A stretch of 64,000 bases of DNA from the NCBI RefSeq assembly GCF_000717915.1, contig NZ_JOCX01000024.1, positions 1 through 64,000 on the forward strand. The letters are read 5' to 3'. This DNA comes from Streptomyces sp. NRRL S-244. Its GTDB lineage: Bacteria > Actinomycetota > Actinomycetes > Streptomycetales > Streptomycetaceae. How positions within the stretch are numbered: position 1 is the first letter of the stretch; every line of letters begins with the position of its first letter. Of the stretch, positions 50,644 to 58,115 are shown piece after piece. The position numbers were made by a program, and so were the translations under genes. The notes beneath the pieces are model-generated. The model saw only the letters and a program-made list of their open reading frames with translations. It searched no databases and was not told where the DNA came from.

Positions 50644-51617
50644 CGCTCTCGATCGAAGACCTCGCGAACTCCCCGCACTTCAAGGAGCACGCCGACCTCG
50701 CCGACCCCGGCAGGCTGCACCCCGCCCGGCTGCCCGGCACCACCCCCGAGCAGCTCGCCGCCGCCGTCGAGGACCCTGACCTGCCGACCGCCGAACGCCT
50801 CGCCGCCGGCCACGTCCTCGGCCTGCTCGGCGACCCCCGCATCCCCTCCCCCACCACCGGAGCGGGCCCCTCCACCCGCCACGTGCCCGGCGGCCGGATC
50901 CGTATCGGCCTCCCCGGGAACGAGACCGGATACGTCACCAAAGCCTGGGCGCACGTGGGCGTGGAGGAGTCCTGGATCCTCAAGGAGTGCCCCGAGCACA
51001 CCGTGGAGATCTCCGACTTCTGGATCGCCACCTACCCCGTGACCAACGGCGAGTACCGCGCCTTCCTGGCCGACACCGGCCTGGAGGAGCGCCCCACCAC
51101 CTGGTACCTGGGCGCCTACCCGTGGGACCGCTCCAACCACCCGGTCGCCGGGATCCGCCCCGAGCACGCCGACGCCTACGCCGCCTGGCTCACCGAGCGC
51201 GCCGGACACCCCTGGCGGCTGCCCACCGAAGCCGAGTGGGAGCACGCCGCCAAGGGCCCCGAGGGCCTGCCCTACCCCTGGCCCGGCGGCTTCGACCCGG
51301 AGGCGGCCAACACCCGCGAGTCCGGCGTGCACACCACCAGCCCCGTCGGCGCGTTCCCGGCCGGCCGTTCCCCGTACGGCGTCCACGACATGGGCGGCAA
51401 CGTCGAGGAGTTCACCGCCGACGAGTACGCCCCGTACCCGGACGGCCCCTACGTGGCCGACCACCTGGTGCAGTCGATGGGCGGCTACCGGATCGCCCGC
51501 GGCGGCTCCTTCTCCCGGTTCGGCGACCTGACCCGCACCCGGCGCCGCCACGGCGCCTTCCCCGGGCCGCTGTACCCCGTCGGGTTCCGCCTCGCCACCG
51601 GCGAGCGGCCCTCATGA
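50640..51617 (+). CDS. FGE/sulfatase-modifying-factor-like protein, active-site cysteines absent
   Basis: 325 residues. After an N-terminal helical part (about 1-80) comes the formylglycine-generating-enzyme fold: VPGGRIRIGLPG near 85, YPVTNGEYRAFLADTG near 135, WRLPTEAEWEHAAKG near 195 and the C-terminal VHDMGGNVEEF and ARGGSF. In true FGE two Cys follow RGGSW; here the segment reads RGGSFSRFGDLTRTRRRHG with none. The iron-binding His pattern of EgtB-type sulfoxide synthases is not evident either. In the toxoflavin gene set, as I recall it, a protein of this kind accompanies the WD40 and GTP cyclohydrolase II proteins. It may be a non-FGE enzyme or a binding protein. It overlaps both neighbours. 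Confidence 0.82.
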   Translation: MTLSIEDLANSPHFKEHADLADPGRLHPARLPGTTPEQLAAAVEDPDLPTAERLAAGHVLGLLGDPRIPSPTTGAGPSTRHVPGGRIRIGLPGNETGYVTKAWAHVGVEESWILKECPEHTVEISDFWIATYPVTNGEYRAFLADTGLEERPTTWYLGAYPWDRSNHPVAGIRPEHADAYAAWLTERAGHPWRLPTEAEWEHAAKGPEGLPYPWPGGFDPEAANTRESGVHTTSPVGAFPAGRSPYGVHDMGGNVEEFTADEYAPYPDGPYVADHLVQSMGGYRIARGGSFSRFGDLTRTRRRHGAFPGPLYPVGFRLATGERPS

Positions 51618-52744
51618 CGACCGCCGTCCGCCCGGGGCCCACCCTCGCGGCCGGACCCGGACCGGCCGCCTCCGCACCCACCGCCTCCGAACCCACCGCC
51701 TCCGGCCCCGGCTTCGCCGACATCCGCCGCGTCCTGGCCGACCGGGCCCCGGCCCTGGCCGATCTCACCCGCGCCTTCGCACCGCTGGAGGCCGAAGCGC
51801 ACCGGCTGCTGCCCCGGCTCGCCGCCCTGCGCCCGGGCATCGGGGACACCCCGCTCGTCCCGGTGCCCAGCCGGGCGGGACGGGGCACGGTCTGGCTGAA
51901 GACGGAGGCCGCCAACACCTCCGGTTCCGTCAAGTCCCGTACCGCGTACGCCCTGTTGTGCGCGGCCGTGGCCTCGGCGGGCTCACCCCGGGTACGGCTC
52001 GCCGAGTACTCGGGCGGAAGCCTCGCCGTCGCCCTGGCCGAACTGTGCGGACAACTGGGCCTGGACCTGCACCTGGTGCTCCCGTACGGGGCCTCCGACC
52101 GACTGCTGGGCCAGCTGCGCCGCCAGGGCTCCGAGATCACCACGGCCCGCGAGGGCACCGGCTTCCTCGGCGCCATGGACGAGGCCGTCCGCGTCGCCGA
52201 ACGCGAGGACCGGCACCTGCTGCTCCAGCACTGCGCGGGCGCGGGCGCCGCCCTGCACCGCGAGCACACCGGCGCGGAGATCATCGGCCAGCTCTCCGGC
52301 TACGGAGTCGAACCGGCCGCCCTGGCCGCGGCCGTCGGCACCGGCGGCAGCCTGGCCGGCACCGCCATGGCCCTCGGCAGCGCCTGGCCGGACTGCCGCC
52401 CCCTCGCCGTCTTCCCCGCCGAGGCCGTCTACGGCGACGAGCGCGCCCCCGACGGCACCCGCCGGATGAGCGGTACGGGCGGGCTGGGCCACGGCCTGCG
52501 CCAGCCCCTGATCGCCGCGTTCCCGCAGGACTTCTTCAGTTTCACCGCCGTCGCCTATCCGCAGGCCCTCCAGGCCATGCGCCACCTGCGCCGGGAACAC
52601 GGCATCGCCGTCTCCGGCAGTGGCGCGGGCGCCTGGCTCAGCGCCTCGGCGGAAGTCGACCAAGGCCCGCGAGGGCGCAACGCAGTCGCGGTCGTCGCAA
52701 GCCGCGGAACAATCGAGGAGTGGGAGCATGCCGCAGGATCGTGA
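51614..52744 (+). CDS. Fold-type II PLP enzyme, cysteine-synthase-like
   Basis: 376 residues with an Ala/Pro/Ser-rich leader of about 35. The PLP lysine is in NTSGSVKSRTAYALL near 106, SGGSLAVALAELCGQLGLDL near 132 corresponds to the substrate loop, and GTGGSLAGTAMAL near 244 is the phosphate cup. This is the cysteine synthase/cystathionine beta-synthase family, which performs beta-replacement on O-activated serine. A serine O-acetyltransferase gene four genes on (54494) could provide O-acetylserine. The nucleophile need not be sulphide; relatives make diaminopropionate or other substituted alanines. Start and stop overlap its neighbours. Confidence 0.87.
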   Translation: MTTAVRPGPTLAAGPGPAASAPTASEPTASGPGFADIRRVLADRAPALADLTRAFAPLEAEAHRLLPRLAALRPGIGDTPLVPVPSRAGRGTVWLKTEAANTSGSVKSRTAYALLCAAVASAGSPRVRLAEYSGGSLAVALAELCGQLGLDLHLVLPYGASDRLLGQLRRQGSEITTAREGTGFLGAMDEAVRVAEREDRHLLLQHCAGAGAALHREHTGAEIIGQLSGYGVEPAALAAAVGTGGSLAGTAMALGSAWPDCRPLAVFPAEAVYGDERAPDGTRRMSGTGGLGHGLRQPLIAAFPQDFFSFTAVAYPQALQAMRHLRREHGIAVSGSGAGAWLSASAEVDQGPRGRNAVAVVASRGTIEEWEHAAGS

Positions 52745-53465
52745 CACTCAGGAACGTGAGACATCCGCAGTCCTGACCGCCCCCGGCCACAGCGCCGCGG
52801 ACGCGGAGCACGCGGAACGGAACTACTGCGGCTACCGCGAGGTCGTCCGCAACTCCTTCAAGCAGTGGTACAAGAACAACAAGGACTCCTGGTCGGGGAC
52901 GACCACCAACGACCGCGTCACGCACTTCGCGATCGCGGCCGCCCCCACCGACGAACACCAGCCCGGCTCCGGCCCGGCCCGGGTCCTGGACATCGGCTGC
53001 GGCCGCGGCCTGCAGACGGCCTCCCTCGCCGAATGGCTGGAGGCCGAGGTCACCGGCCTCGACCTGCTCGACGTATGGGACACCCCCGACGTCAAGAACG
53101 GCTCGATCCGCTTCCACCAGGGCGACTTCCTCGCCTTCCGCGCCGAGGGCCTCGACCTGCTCGTCGACAACGGCTGTCTGCACCACCAGCGCCGCGAGGA
53201 CTGGGCCCCCTGGGTGGAGCACGGCCGCAAGATGCTGCGTCCCGGCGGGGTCTGGGTCGTCAGCGTGTTCCTGAGCCCCGACGGGGAGATCACCCCGCAT
53301 CCGCTCGCGGACGGGCGGCTGAACTGGTGGCTCACCGAGCGGCTCGTCACCGAGCTCTACGAGGCCAACGGCTTCCGCTTCACCGGCAGCCTGGAGATCG
53401 ACCGCCACTTCGAGTACGAGGGCCACCAGCTCAAGTACCTGACCCTGTCCTTCGTCGCGGTCTGA
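52728..53465 (+). CDS. Class I SAM-dependent methyltransferase
   Basis: 245 residues; GAGGAG precedes the ATG, which lies inside the end of the PLP gene. SAM motif I is RVLDIGCGRGLQTASLAEWL near 84-103, the acidic end of strand 2 is VTGLDLL, and LLVDNGCLHHQ near 145 is motif IV-like. The N-terminal YREVVRNSFKQWYKNN may be a lid. No specific target can be read out. In toxoflavin, reumycin and fervenulin synthesis such enzymes methylate ring nitrogens (ToxA), and this operon resembles that gene set, so N-methylation of a pyrimidine-derived ring is a reasonable guess. Confidence 0.87.
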   Translation: MPQDRDTQERETSAVLTAPGHSAADAEHAERNYCGYREVVRNSFKQWYKNNKDSWSGTTTNDRVTHFAIAAAPTDEHQPGSGPARVLDIGCGRGLQTASLAEWLEAEVTGLDLLDVWDTPDVKNGSIRFHQGDFLAFRAEGLDLLVDNGCLHHQRREDWAPWVEHGRKMLRPGGVWVVSVFLSPDGEITPHPLADGRLNWWLTERLVTELYEANGFRFTGSLEIDRHFEYEGHQLKYLTLSFVAV

Positions 53466-53498
53466 GCGGCGCGGGAGGAGAGAGAGGAGGGACCGGCC

Positions 53499-54497
53499 AT
53501 GCTCAAGGAGATCGCACTCGACGACCGGGGCGACGACCAGCACGTCCGAAGCGCCCTGCGCGACGGATTCTTCCTGGTCCGCAACACGGTGCCGGAGAGC
53601 CTGCTGGACGAGGCGTACGCCATGCTCGGCGCGTTCTTCGAGCTGCCCGCCGAGGTCAAGGCGGACTGCCGGGTGCCCGGCTCCAACGGGCAGTCCGGGT
53701 ACCTCCCACCCCTGGTCGAGCAGGGCGAGAAGGGCCTCACCCCCGACTGGAAGGAGCTGTTCCACTGGGGTGCCCCGCTGCCCGCCGCCCACCCGCTGCG
53801 CGAGCGCTACCCCGCGCGCTACCCGCAGCCGTACTTCCCCGACCACCTGGTCCCCGGGATCGGCGCCGCACTGGGCGAACTCCACCTGCGGATGGCCCGG
53901 TTCCAGCTCGACGTGGTCCGCCGGCTGGCCGGGGCGCTCGGCGCGGCCCCCGGCTACTTCGAGGAGATGCTGGAGGACGGGCCCGTCGTCAACCGCGCCA
54001 CCTGGTACCCGCCGATGGAGCAGGCCCCGTCCAAGGACCACGTCTGGATGGTGGAGCACCAGGACTTCGACCTGATCACCGCCCTGCCCCGGGCCACCGC
54101 CGCCGGCCTCGAAGTCCTCATCGACGGCGAGTGGACCCCGGCCCGTGCACCCGACGGCTACACCGTGCTCAACGTCGGCATGGTCCTGGAACGGCTCACC
54201 GGCGGCCGGGCCCGGGCCGCCGTCCACCGGGTCGTCGCCGCACCCGGGCAGGGCGGCGGCCGGCTCTCCATCGTGCAGTTCTGCCACCCCACCCCGTGGA
54301 CGGTGCTCTCCACGCTCCGTGGCTGCACGGCGGACGGAGAGCCCGACCGGTACCCGGCCCTGACCGCGCAGGACCTGTTCCAGCGCACGATGTACCGGAT
54401 CAACCGGCTGGACGCCCAGCACACCCGGCGCACCCGGAACACCCGCCACGCCTCGCACGCCCAGCACGCCTCGCACGCCTCGGCGGGTCGGCCGTGA
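53499..54497 (+). CDS. 2-oxoglutarate/Fe(II)-dependent oxygenase
   Basis: 332 residues. An N-terminal DIOX_N-type region (LRDGFFLVRNTVPESLLDEA near 19-38) is followed by the double-stranded beta-helix with iron ligands His-x-Asp in VEHQDFDLIT (about 187, 189) and a distal His in AAVHRVVAAP (about 243). The 2OG-binding Arg is in GRLSIVQF. This is the isopenicillin-N-synthase-like branch: hydroxylation, desaturation or ring closure. It ends in a His/Ala/Ser low-complexity tail from repeats near 54440-54490. It overlaps the serine acetyltransferase start. A role in late tailoring or N-heterocycle oxidation is possible. Confidence 0.87.
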   Translation: MLKEIALDDRGDDQHVRSALRDGFFLVRNTVPESLLDEAYAMLGAFFELPAEVKADCRVPGSNGQSGYLPPLVEQGEKGLTPDWKELFHWGAPLPAAHPLRERYPARYPQPYFPDHLVPGIGAALGELHLRMARFQLDVVRRLAGALGAAPGYFEEMLEDGPVVNRATWYPPMEQAPSKDHVWMVEHQDFDLITALPRATAAGLEVLIDGEWTPARAPDGYTVLNVGMVLERLTGGRARAAVHRVVAAPGQGGGRLSIVQFCHPTPWTVLSTLRGCTADGEPDRYPALTAQDLFQRTMYRINRLDAQHTRRTRNTRHASHAQHASHASAGRP

Positions 54498-55078
54498 GCG
54501 GCGCCGGGCGCGGCACCCCGCGGCGGATCTCCCTCCTGGGACAGATCCGCGAAGACCTCGACACCGTCGTCGCCCGCGACCCCTCCCGCCCGCGCCGCCG
54601 CGACGCCCTGCTGCACGCACCCTGGCACGGGCTGGCCCTCCACCGGATCGCGCACCGCCTCCACGTACGCGAGCACCGGTTCGCAGCCGGACTGCTCACG
54701 CTCGCGGGCCGGCTGCTCTCCGGCATGGAGATCCACGCCGGTGCGCGGATCGGCCGACGGGCCTTCATCGACCACGGCTTCGGCGTGGTCATCGGCGAAA
54801 CCGCCCGCGTCGGCGACGACGTGACGCTCTACCACGGGGTGACGCTCGGATCGCGCGGCTGGTCCCGCGCCGCCGAGCCCGGCGTGCGCCGCCACCCCGT
54901 CATCGGCGACGACGTCCTCATCGGCGTGGGCGCCTCCGTACTCGGCCCGGTCACCATCGCCTCCGGCAACCGGATCCGGGCCCACTCGCTGGTGCTCAGG
55001 GACCTCCCCGCCCCCGGCAGGGCGATCCGCATCTCCCCCGTCCGAGCAGCCGCCCACCCCTCAAGGAGCACCTCATGA
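54494..55078 (+). CDS. Serine O-acetyltransferase (CysE/EpsC-like)
   Basis: 194 residues from a GTG that overlaps the oxygenase stop. It is a left-handed beta-helix acyltransferase: IHAGARIGRRAFIDHGFGVV near 78-97 with the catalytic His, IGETARVGDDVTLYHGVTLG near 98-117, and IGDDVLIGVGASVLGPVTIA near 136-155. It should acetylate serine from acetyl-CoA. O-acetylserine is the natural substrate for the cysteine-synthase-like enzyme encoded upstream in the same operon, so the pair probably makes a beta-substituted alanine. Confidence 0.88.
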   Translation: MSGAGRGTPRRISLLGQIREDLDTVVARDPSRPRRRDALLHAPWHGLALHRIAHRLHVREHRFAAGLLTLAGRLLSGMEIHAGARIGRRAFIDHGFGVVIGETARVGDDVTLYHGVTLGSRGWSRAAEPGVRRHPVIGDDVLIGVGASVLGPVTIASGNRIRAHSLVLRDLPAPGRAIRISPVRAAAHPSRSTS

Positions 55079-55407
55079 CGCCGACCGCCCTGCGTGAGCG
55101 CACCCTCGAACTCGCCAAGGACCTCGACACGGGCGAATGGGTCCCCACCGACCTGGAACGCACCATCGCCCGACGGCTGCTGACCGCCGCCGACCCGGTC
55201 GGCTGCATCACCGAGCACGCCGTACGGGACGCCGTGTGGGAGGGCTCCGAGCCGCTCGCCCGGGTGAACGACGGCCGGCTCTCGGTCCTGCTCGCCGAGA
55301 TCACGTACAGCCTCGCGGGAAACGGGCGCGACGCCGCCGCCCTCGCCTCGGCCCAGGCCCTGCTCGCGTCGGTGAACCGCCGCGGCCAGGACCGGGACCG
55401 CCGCTAG
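55075..55407 (+). CDS. Small protein of unknown function
   Basis: 110 residues with an ATGA overlap with the acetyltransferase. It is mostly helical and charged (LRERTLELAKDLDTGEWVPT, LERTIARRLLTAADPVGCIT), ending in RRGQDRDRR. I recognise no family or motif. As the last gene of a tightly overlapped operon it is probably functional, perhaps as a small partner protein. Confidence 0.65.
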   Translation: MTPTALRERTLELAKDLDTGEWVPTDLERTIARRLLTAADPVGCITEHAVRDAVWEGSEPLARVNDGRLSVLLAEITYSLAGNGRDAAALASAQALLASVNRRGQDRDRR

Positions 55408-55413
55408 GACCGC

Positions 55414-55461
55414 GTCCGCGGCCGGGACCGGGGCCGGGCGGCCCCTGCCCCGGCCGCGGAC
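55414..55461. terminator. Terminator at the right end of the biosynthetic locus
   Basis: GTCCGCGGCCGGG (55414-55426) pairs with CCCGGCCGCGGAC (55449-55461), with an inner GC hairpin. It lies between the small unknown gene and the convergent hemB and so marks the right edge of the biosynthetic locus. Confidence 0.75.
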
Positions 55462-55468
55462 CGGGACG

Positions 55469-56470
55469 TCAGCGCGCCTCGCGAAGCCAGCCCGCGACCT
55501 CAGTCGCCCAGTACGTCAGGATCGTGTCCGCGCCCGCCCGCTTGATGCCCAGCAGGGTCTCCAGGATGGCCCGGTCGCGCTCGATCCAGCCCTTCTCGGC
55601 CGCCGCCTCGATCATCGCGAACTCGCCGCTGATCTGGTACGCGGCGACGGGTACGTCCACCGCCTGCGCGACCCGGTACAGGACGTCCAGGTACGGGCCG
55701 GCCGGCTTGACCATCACCATGTCCGCGCCCTCCTCCAGGTCGAGCGCCAGCTCGCGCAGCGACTCCCGCGCGTTCGCCGGGTCCTGCTGGTACGTCTTGC
55801 GGTCGCCCTGGAGCGAGGAGGCGACGGCCTCGCGGAACGGCCCGTAGAAGGCCGAGGTGTACTTCGCCGTGTACGCGAGGATCGAGACGTCCTCGTGCCC
55901 GGTCTCGTCGAGCGCGTCGCGGATGACGCCGACCTGCCCGTCCATCATCCCGCTCGGGCCCACCACGTGGACGCCCGCGTCGGCCTGGACCTGCGCCATC
56001 TCGGCGTACCGCTCCAGCGTGGCGTCGTTGTCGACGCGCCCGTGCTCGTCCAGGACTCCGCAGTGCCCGTGGTCGGTGTACTCGTCCAGGCACAGGTCGG
56101 ACATGATGACGAGGTCGTCGCCGACCTCCGCCTTCACGTCGCGGATGGCGACCTGGAGGATCCCGTCCGGCTCGGTGCCGGCCGTGCCCAGCGCGTCCTT
56201 GTTCTCGTCGGCCGGGACCCCGAAGAGCATGATCCCCGCGACGCCCGCCTCCACCGCTTCCACCGCGGCCTTGCGCAGCGTGTCGCGGGTGTGCTGGACC
56301 ACGCCCGGCATCGCCGAGATCGCCAGCGGCTCGGAGATCCCCTCGCGGACGAAGGCGGGCAGGATCAGGTCGGAGGGGTGCAGCCGGTTCTCCGCGACCA
56401 TCCGCCGCATCGCCGGGGTGGTGCGCAGCCGGCGGGGCCGCGAGCCGGGGAAGGATCCGTACGCGCTCAT
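55469..56470 (-). CDS. hemB: Delta-aminolevulinic acid dehydratase
   Basis: 333 residues, normal length. Schiff-base lysines lie in [17 protein letters not shown] and [13 protein letters not shown]. The metal-binding region is [18 protein letters not shown] near 120-137. It condenses two molecules of 5-aminolevulinate to porphobilinogen in haem and cobalamin synthesis. It is separated from hemA-hemC-hemD by about 3 kb of unrelated genes. Housekeeping flank of the locus. Confidence 0.95.
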   Translation of the reverse strand: MSAYGSFPGSRPRRLRTTPAMRRMVAENRLHPSDLILPAFVREGISEPLAISAMPGVVQHTRDTLRKAAVEAVEAGVAGIMLFGVPADENKDALGTAGTEPDGILQVAIRDVKAEVGDDLVIMSDLCLDEYTDHGHCGVLDEHGRVDNDATLERYAEMAQVQADAGVHVVGPSGMMDGQVGVIRDALDETGHEDVSILAYTAKYTSAFYGPFREAVASSLQGDRKTYQQDPANARESLRELALDLEEGADMVMVKPAGPYLDVLYRVAQAVDVPVAAYQISGEFAMIEAAAEKGWIERDRAILETLLGIKRAGADTILTYWATEVAGWLREAR

Positions 56471-56513
56471 ACTCAGTCGCCTCTTCGAGCCTGGACAGCA
56501 GTCGCACTCAAGC

Positions 56514-56936
56514 CTAGGGGGTGCCGTGCGAGAAGCCGGTCAGGGCCAGCTCGCACCACACCACCTTGCCGGGCCTGCGCGGCCCGACCCCCCACCGCTC
56601 GGCGAGCGAAGCCACGAGCAGCAGCCCCCGCCCGCCCTCGGCCCCGGGATCCCGGTCCTTCACCTGCGGCAGACCACCCCCGCTGTCGGCCACCTCGACC
56701 CGGACCATGCCGTCGAAGAGCAGCAGCCGCAGCCGGTAGTACCGGCCGGGCGGCACACCGTGCAGCAGGGCGTTGGTGGCGAGCTCGCTCACGCAGAGCA
56801 ACAGGTCGTCCCGGCGGCGTGTGACACCCCACGCGTCAAGTGTCACCGCCGCGAACTCCCTGCTGGAGCCGACGGATTGGCGGCTGCGGGGGAAGTACCG
56901 CTCACGCAGCATGGCCGGATGGATTTCCACGTTCAC
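56514..56936 (-). CDS. HATPase domain protein, RsbW/anti-sigma type
   Basis: About 140 residues if started at the GTG at 56936; GTG at 56930 and ATG at 56912 are also possible. The GHKL ATPase motifs are [16 protein letters not shown] (N box), [13 protein letters not shown] (G1) and [17 protein letters not shown] (G2). Streptomyces encode many such serine kinase-like proteins, often near XRE/DUF397 genes as here. It probably acts in a partner-switching or anti-sigma pathway. Confidence 0.8.
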   Translation of the reverse strand: MNVEIHPAMLRERYFPRSRQSVGSSREFAAVTLDAWGVTRRRDDLLLCVSELATNALLHGVPPGRYYRLRLLLFDGMVRVEVADSGGGLPQVKDRDPGAEGGRGLLLVASLAERWGVGPRRPGKVVWCELALTGFSHGTP

Positions 56937-57048
56937 GGGACGATCGTCGCGGTGCGTGACTAGCGTGAGCAAGACGTGCAACCCGTACTCCTTCACGAGT
57001 ACGGGTCGGTGCCGGTATCTCATCTGTGCATGCGGGGAGTTCACAGGT

Positions 57049-57873
57049 ATGCCATCACGCAAGAGCGCCCGACCCAATGAGACGGCGATGAAAATGGTCG
57101 GCGCCCAGGTCGCCGCCGCCCGCGTCTCCAAGGGCTTGACGCAGCGCGCGTTCGCCGATGCTCTGCACATCGATGTTCAGAGCGTCGCCTCCATCGAGCA
57201 GGGCCGACGGACCTTGATGCCCAGCGTCGCCGAAGCGATGGACCGAGTCCTAGGCCTGCCGGGCCTTCTCACAGTCGCGGCGAACAAGATGCCGCAAGTC
57301 GAGGTCATCCCGCCCTGGGCGGAGGAATACTTCGCCAGCGAGGCAGAGGCCGTAGCCCTGTCCTGGTACGACGCCGTGCTCGTGCCAGGCCTGCTCCAGA
57401 CCGAGGAATATGCCCGCGCTGTGTTCGGCTGCCGCGTTCCGTACACGGGCGAGGAAAAGATCGAGCTCCAAACAGCGCGCCGCATCAGACGTCAGGAGAT
57501 CCTGCACCGCACCGTCCCGCCCAACCTCGGCTTCATCGTCTCGGAATCGGCACTGCGAGACCGAATCGGCGGCGACGACGTCAGACGGGGCCAGCTACGC
57601 CATCTGCGCGACTGCGCCGACCACCCCGCGGTCTCGTTCCAGGTCCTCCCTCTTGGTCTCACAGCCCACGCAGGCCTCACGGGCTCGTTCGCCCTACTGG
57701 AAACACCCGATCACCAGCATGTCGCGTACTCGGAAAACCAACGCGTCAGCATCGTCGTTCGCGATCCCAACGAGGTCAGCATCCTCGCTCAGAAGTATGC
57801 AATGCTGCGATCCCAGGCCCTCAATGTCACAGACACAAAAGGCCTGTTGGACCGGCTGCTAGGAGAGTCATGA
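57049..57873 (+). CDS. XRE-family helix-turn-helix regulator with DUF5753-type domain
   Basis: 274 residues from the ATG at 57049; GGGGAG lies 9 bases before it. The helix-turn-helix is near 20-70 (VGAQVAAARVSKGLTQRAFA, VQSVASIEQGRRT). The C-terminal domain begins with SWYDAVLVPGLLQTEEYARA and has FQVLPLGLTAHAGLTGSF, as in the Streptomyces BldB/Scr1-associated regulators. Its ATGA overlap with a DUF397 gene is the common arrangement. It is outside the biosynthetic locus and divergent from the HATPase gene. Confidence 0.88.
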   Translation: MPSRKSARPNETAMKMVGAQVAAARVSKGLTQRAFADALHIDVQSVASIEQGRRTLMPSVAEAMDRVLGLPGLLTVAANKMPQVEVIPPWAEEYFASEAEAVALSWYDAVLVPGLLQTEEYARAVFGCRVPYTGEEKIELQTARRIRRQEILHRTVPPNLGFIVSESALRDRIGGDDVRRGQLRHLRDCADHPAVSFQVLPLGLTAHAGLTGSFALLETPDHQHVAYSENQRVSIVVRDPNEVSILAQKYAMLRSQALNVTDTKGLLDRLLGES

Positions 57874-58115
57874 GCACCCCACTGAAGTGGTTCAAGTCCA
57901 GTTACAGCGCCAGCGAGGGCGGCCAGTGCCTGGAAGTCACCGTCTCCTGGCGGAAGTCCTCCTACAGCACCGATGAAGGCGACGCCTGCGTCGAAGTAGC
58001 CACCTGCCCCTGCGCCGACACCGTCCACATCCGCGACTCCAAGGTCAGCGACGGCCCCACCCTCGCCCTCGCCCCCGCCGCCTGGGCCGGGCTCACCCGC
58101 TGGGTCGGCCGCTAG
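57870..58115 (+). CDS. DUF397 protein with an internal duplication
   Basis: 81 residues. The DUF397 opening motif is present twice: WFKSSYSASEGGQCLEV at 7-23 and WRKSSYSTDEGDACVEVA at 27-44, followed by HIRDSKVSDGPTLALAPAAW. Members are usually about 60-70 residues with one copy, so this one carries a duplicated half. It is translationally coupled to the XRE regulator gene and probably acts with it. Confidence 0.88.
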   Translation: MSTPLKWFKSSYSASEGGQCLEVTVSWRKSSYSTDEGDACVEVATCPCADTVHIRDSKVSDGPTLALAPAAWAGLTRWVGR

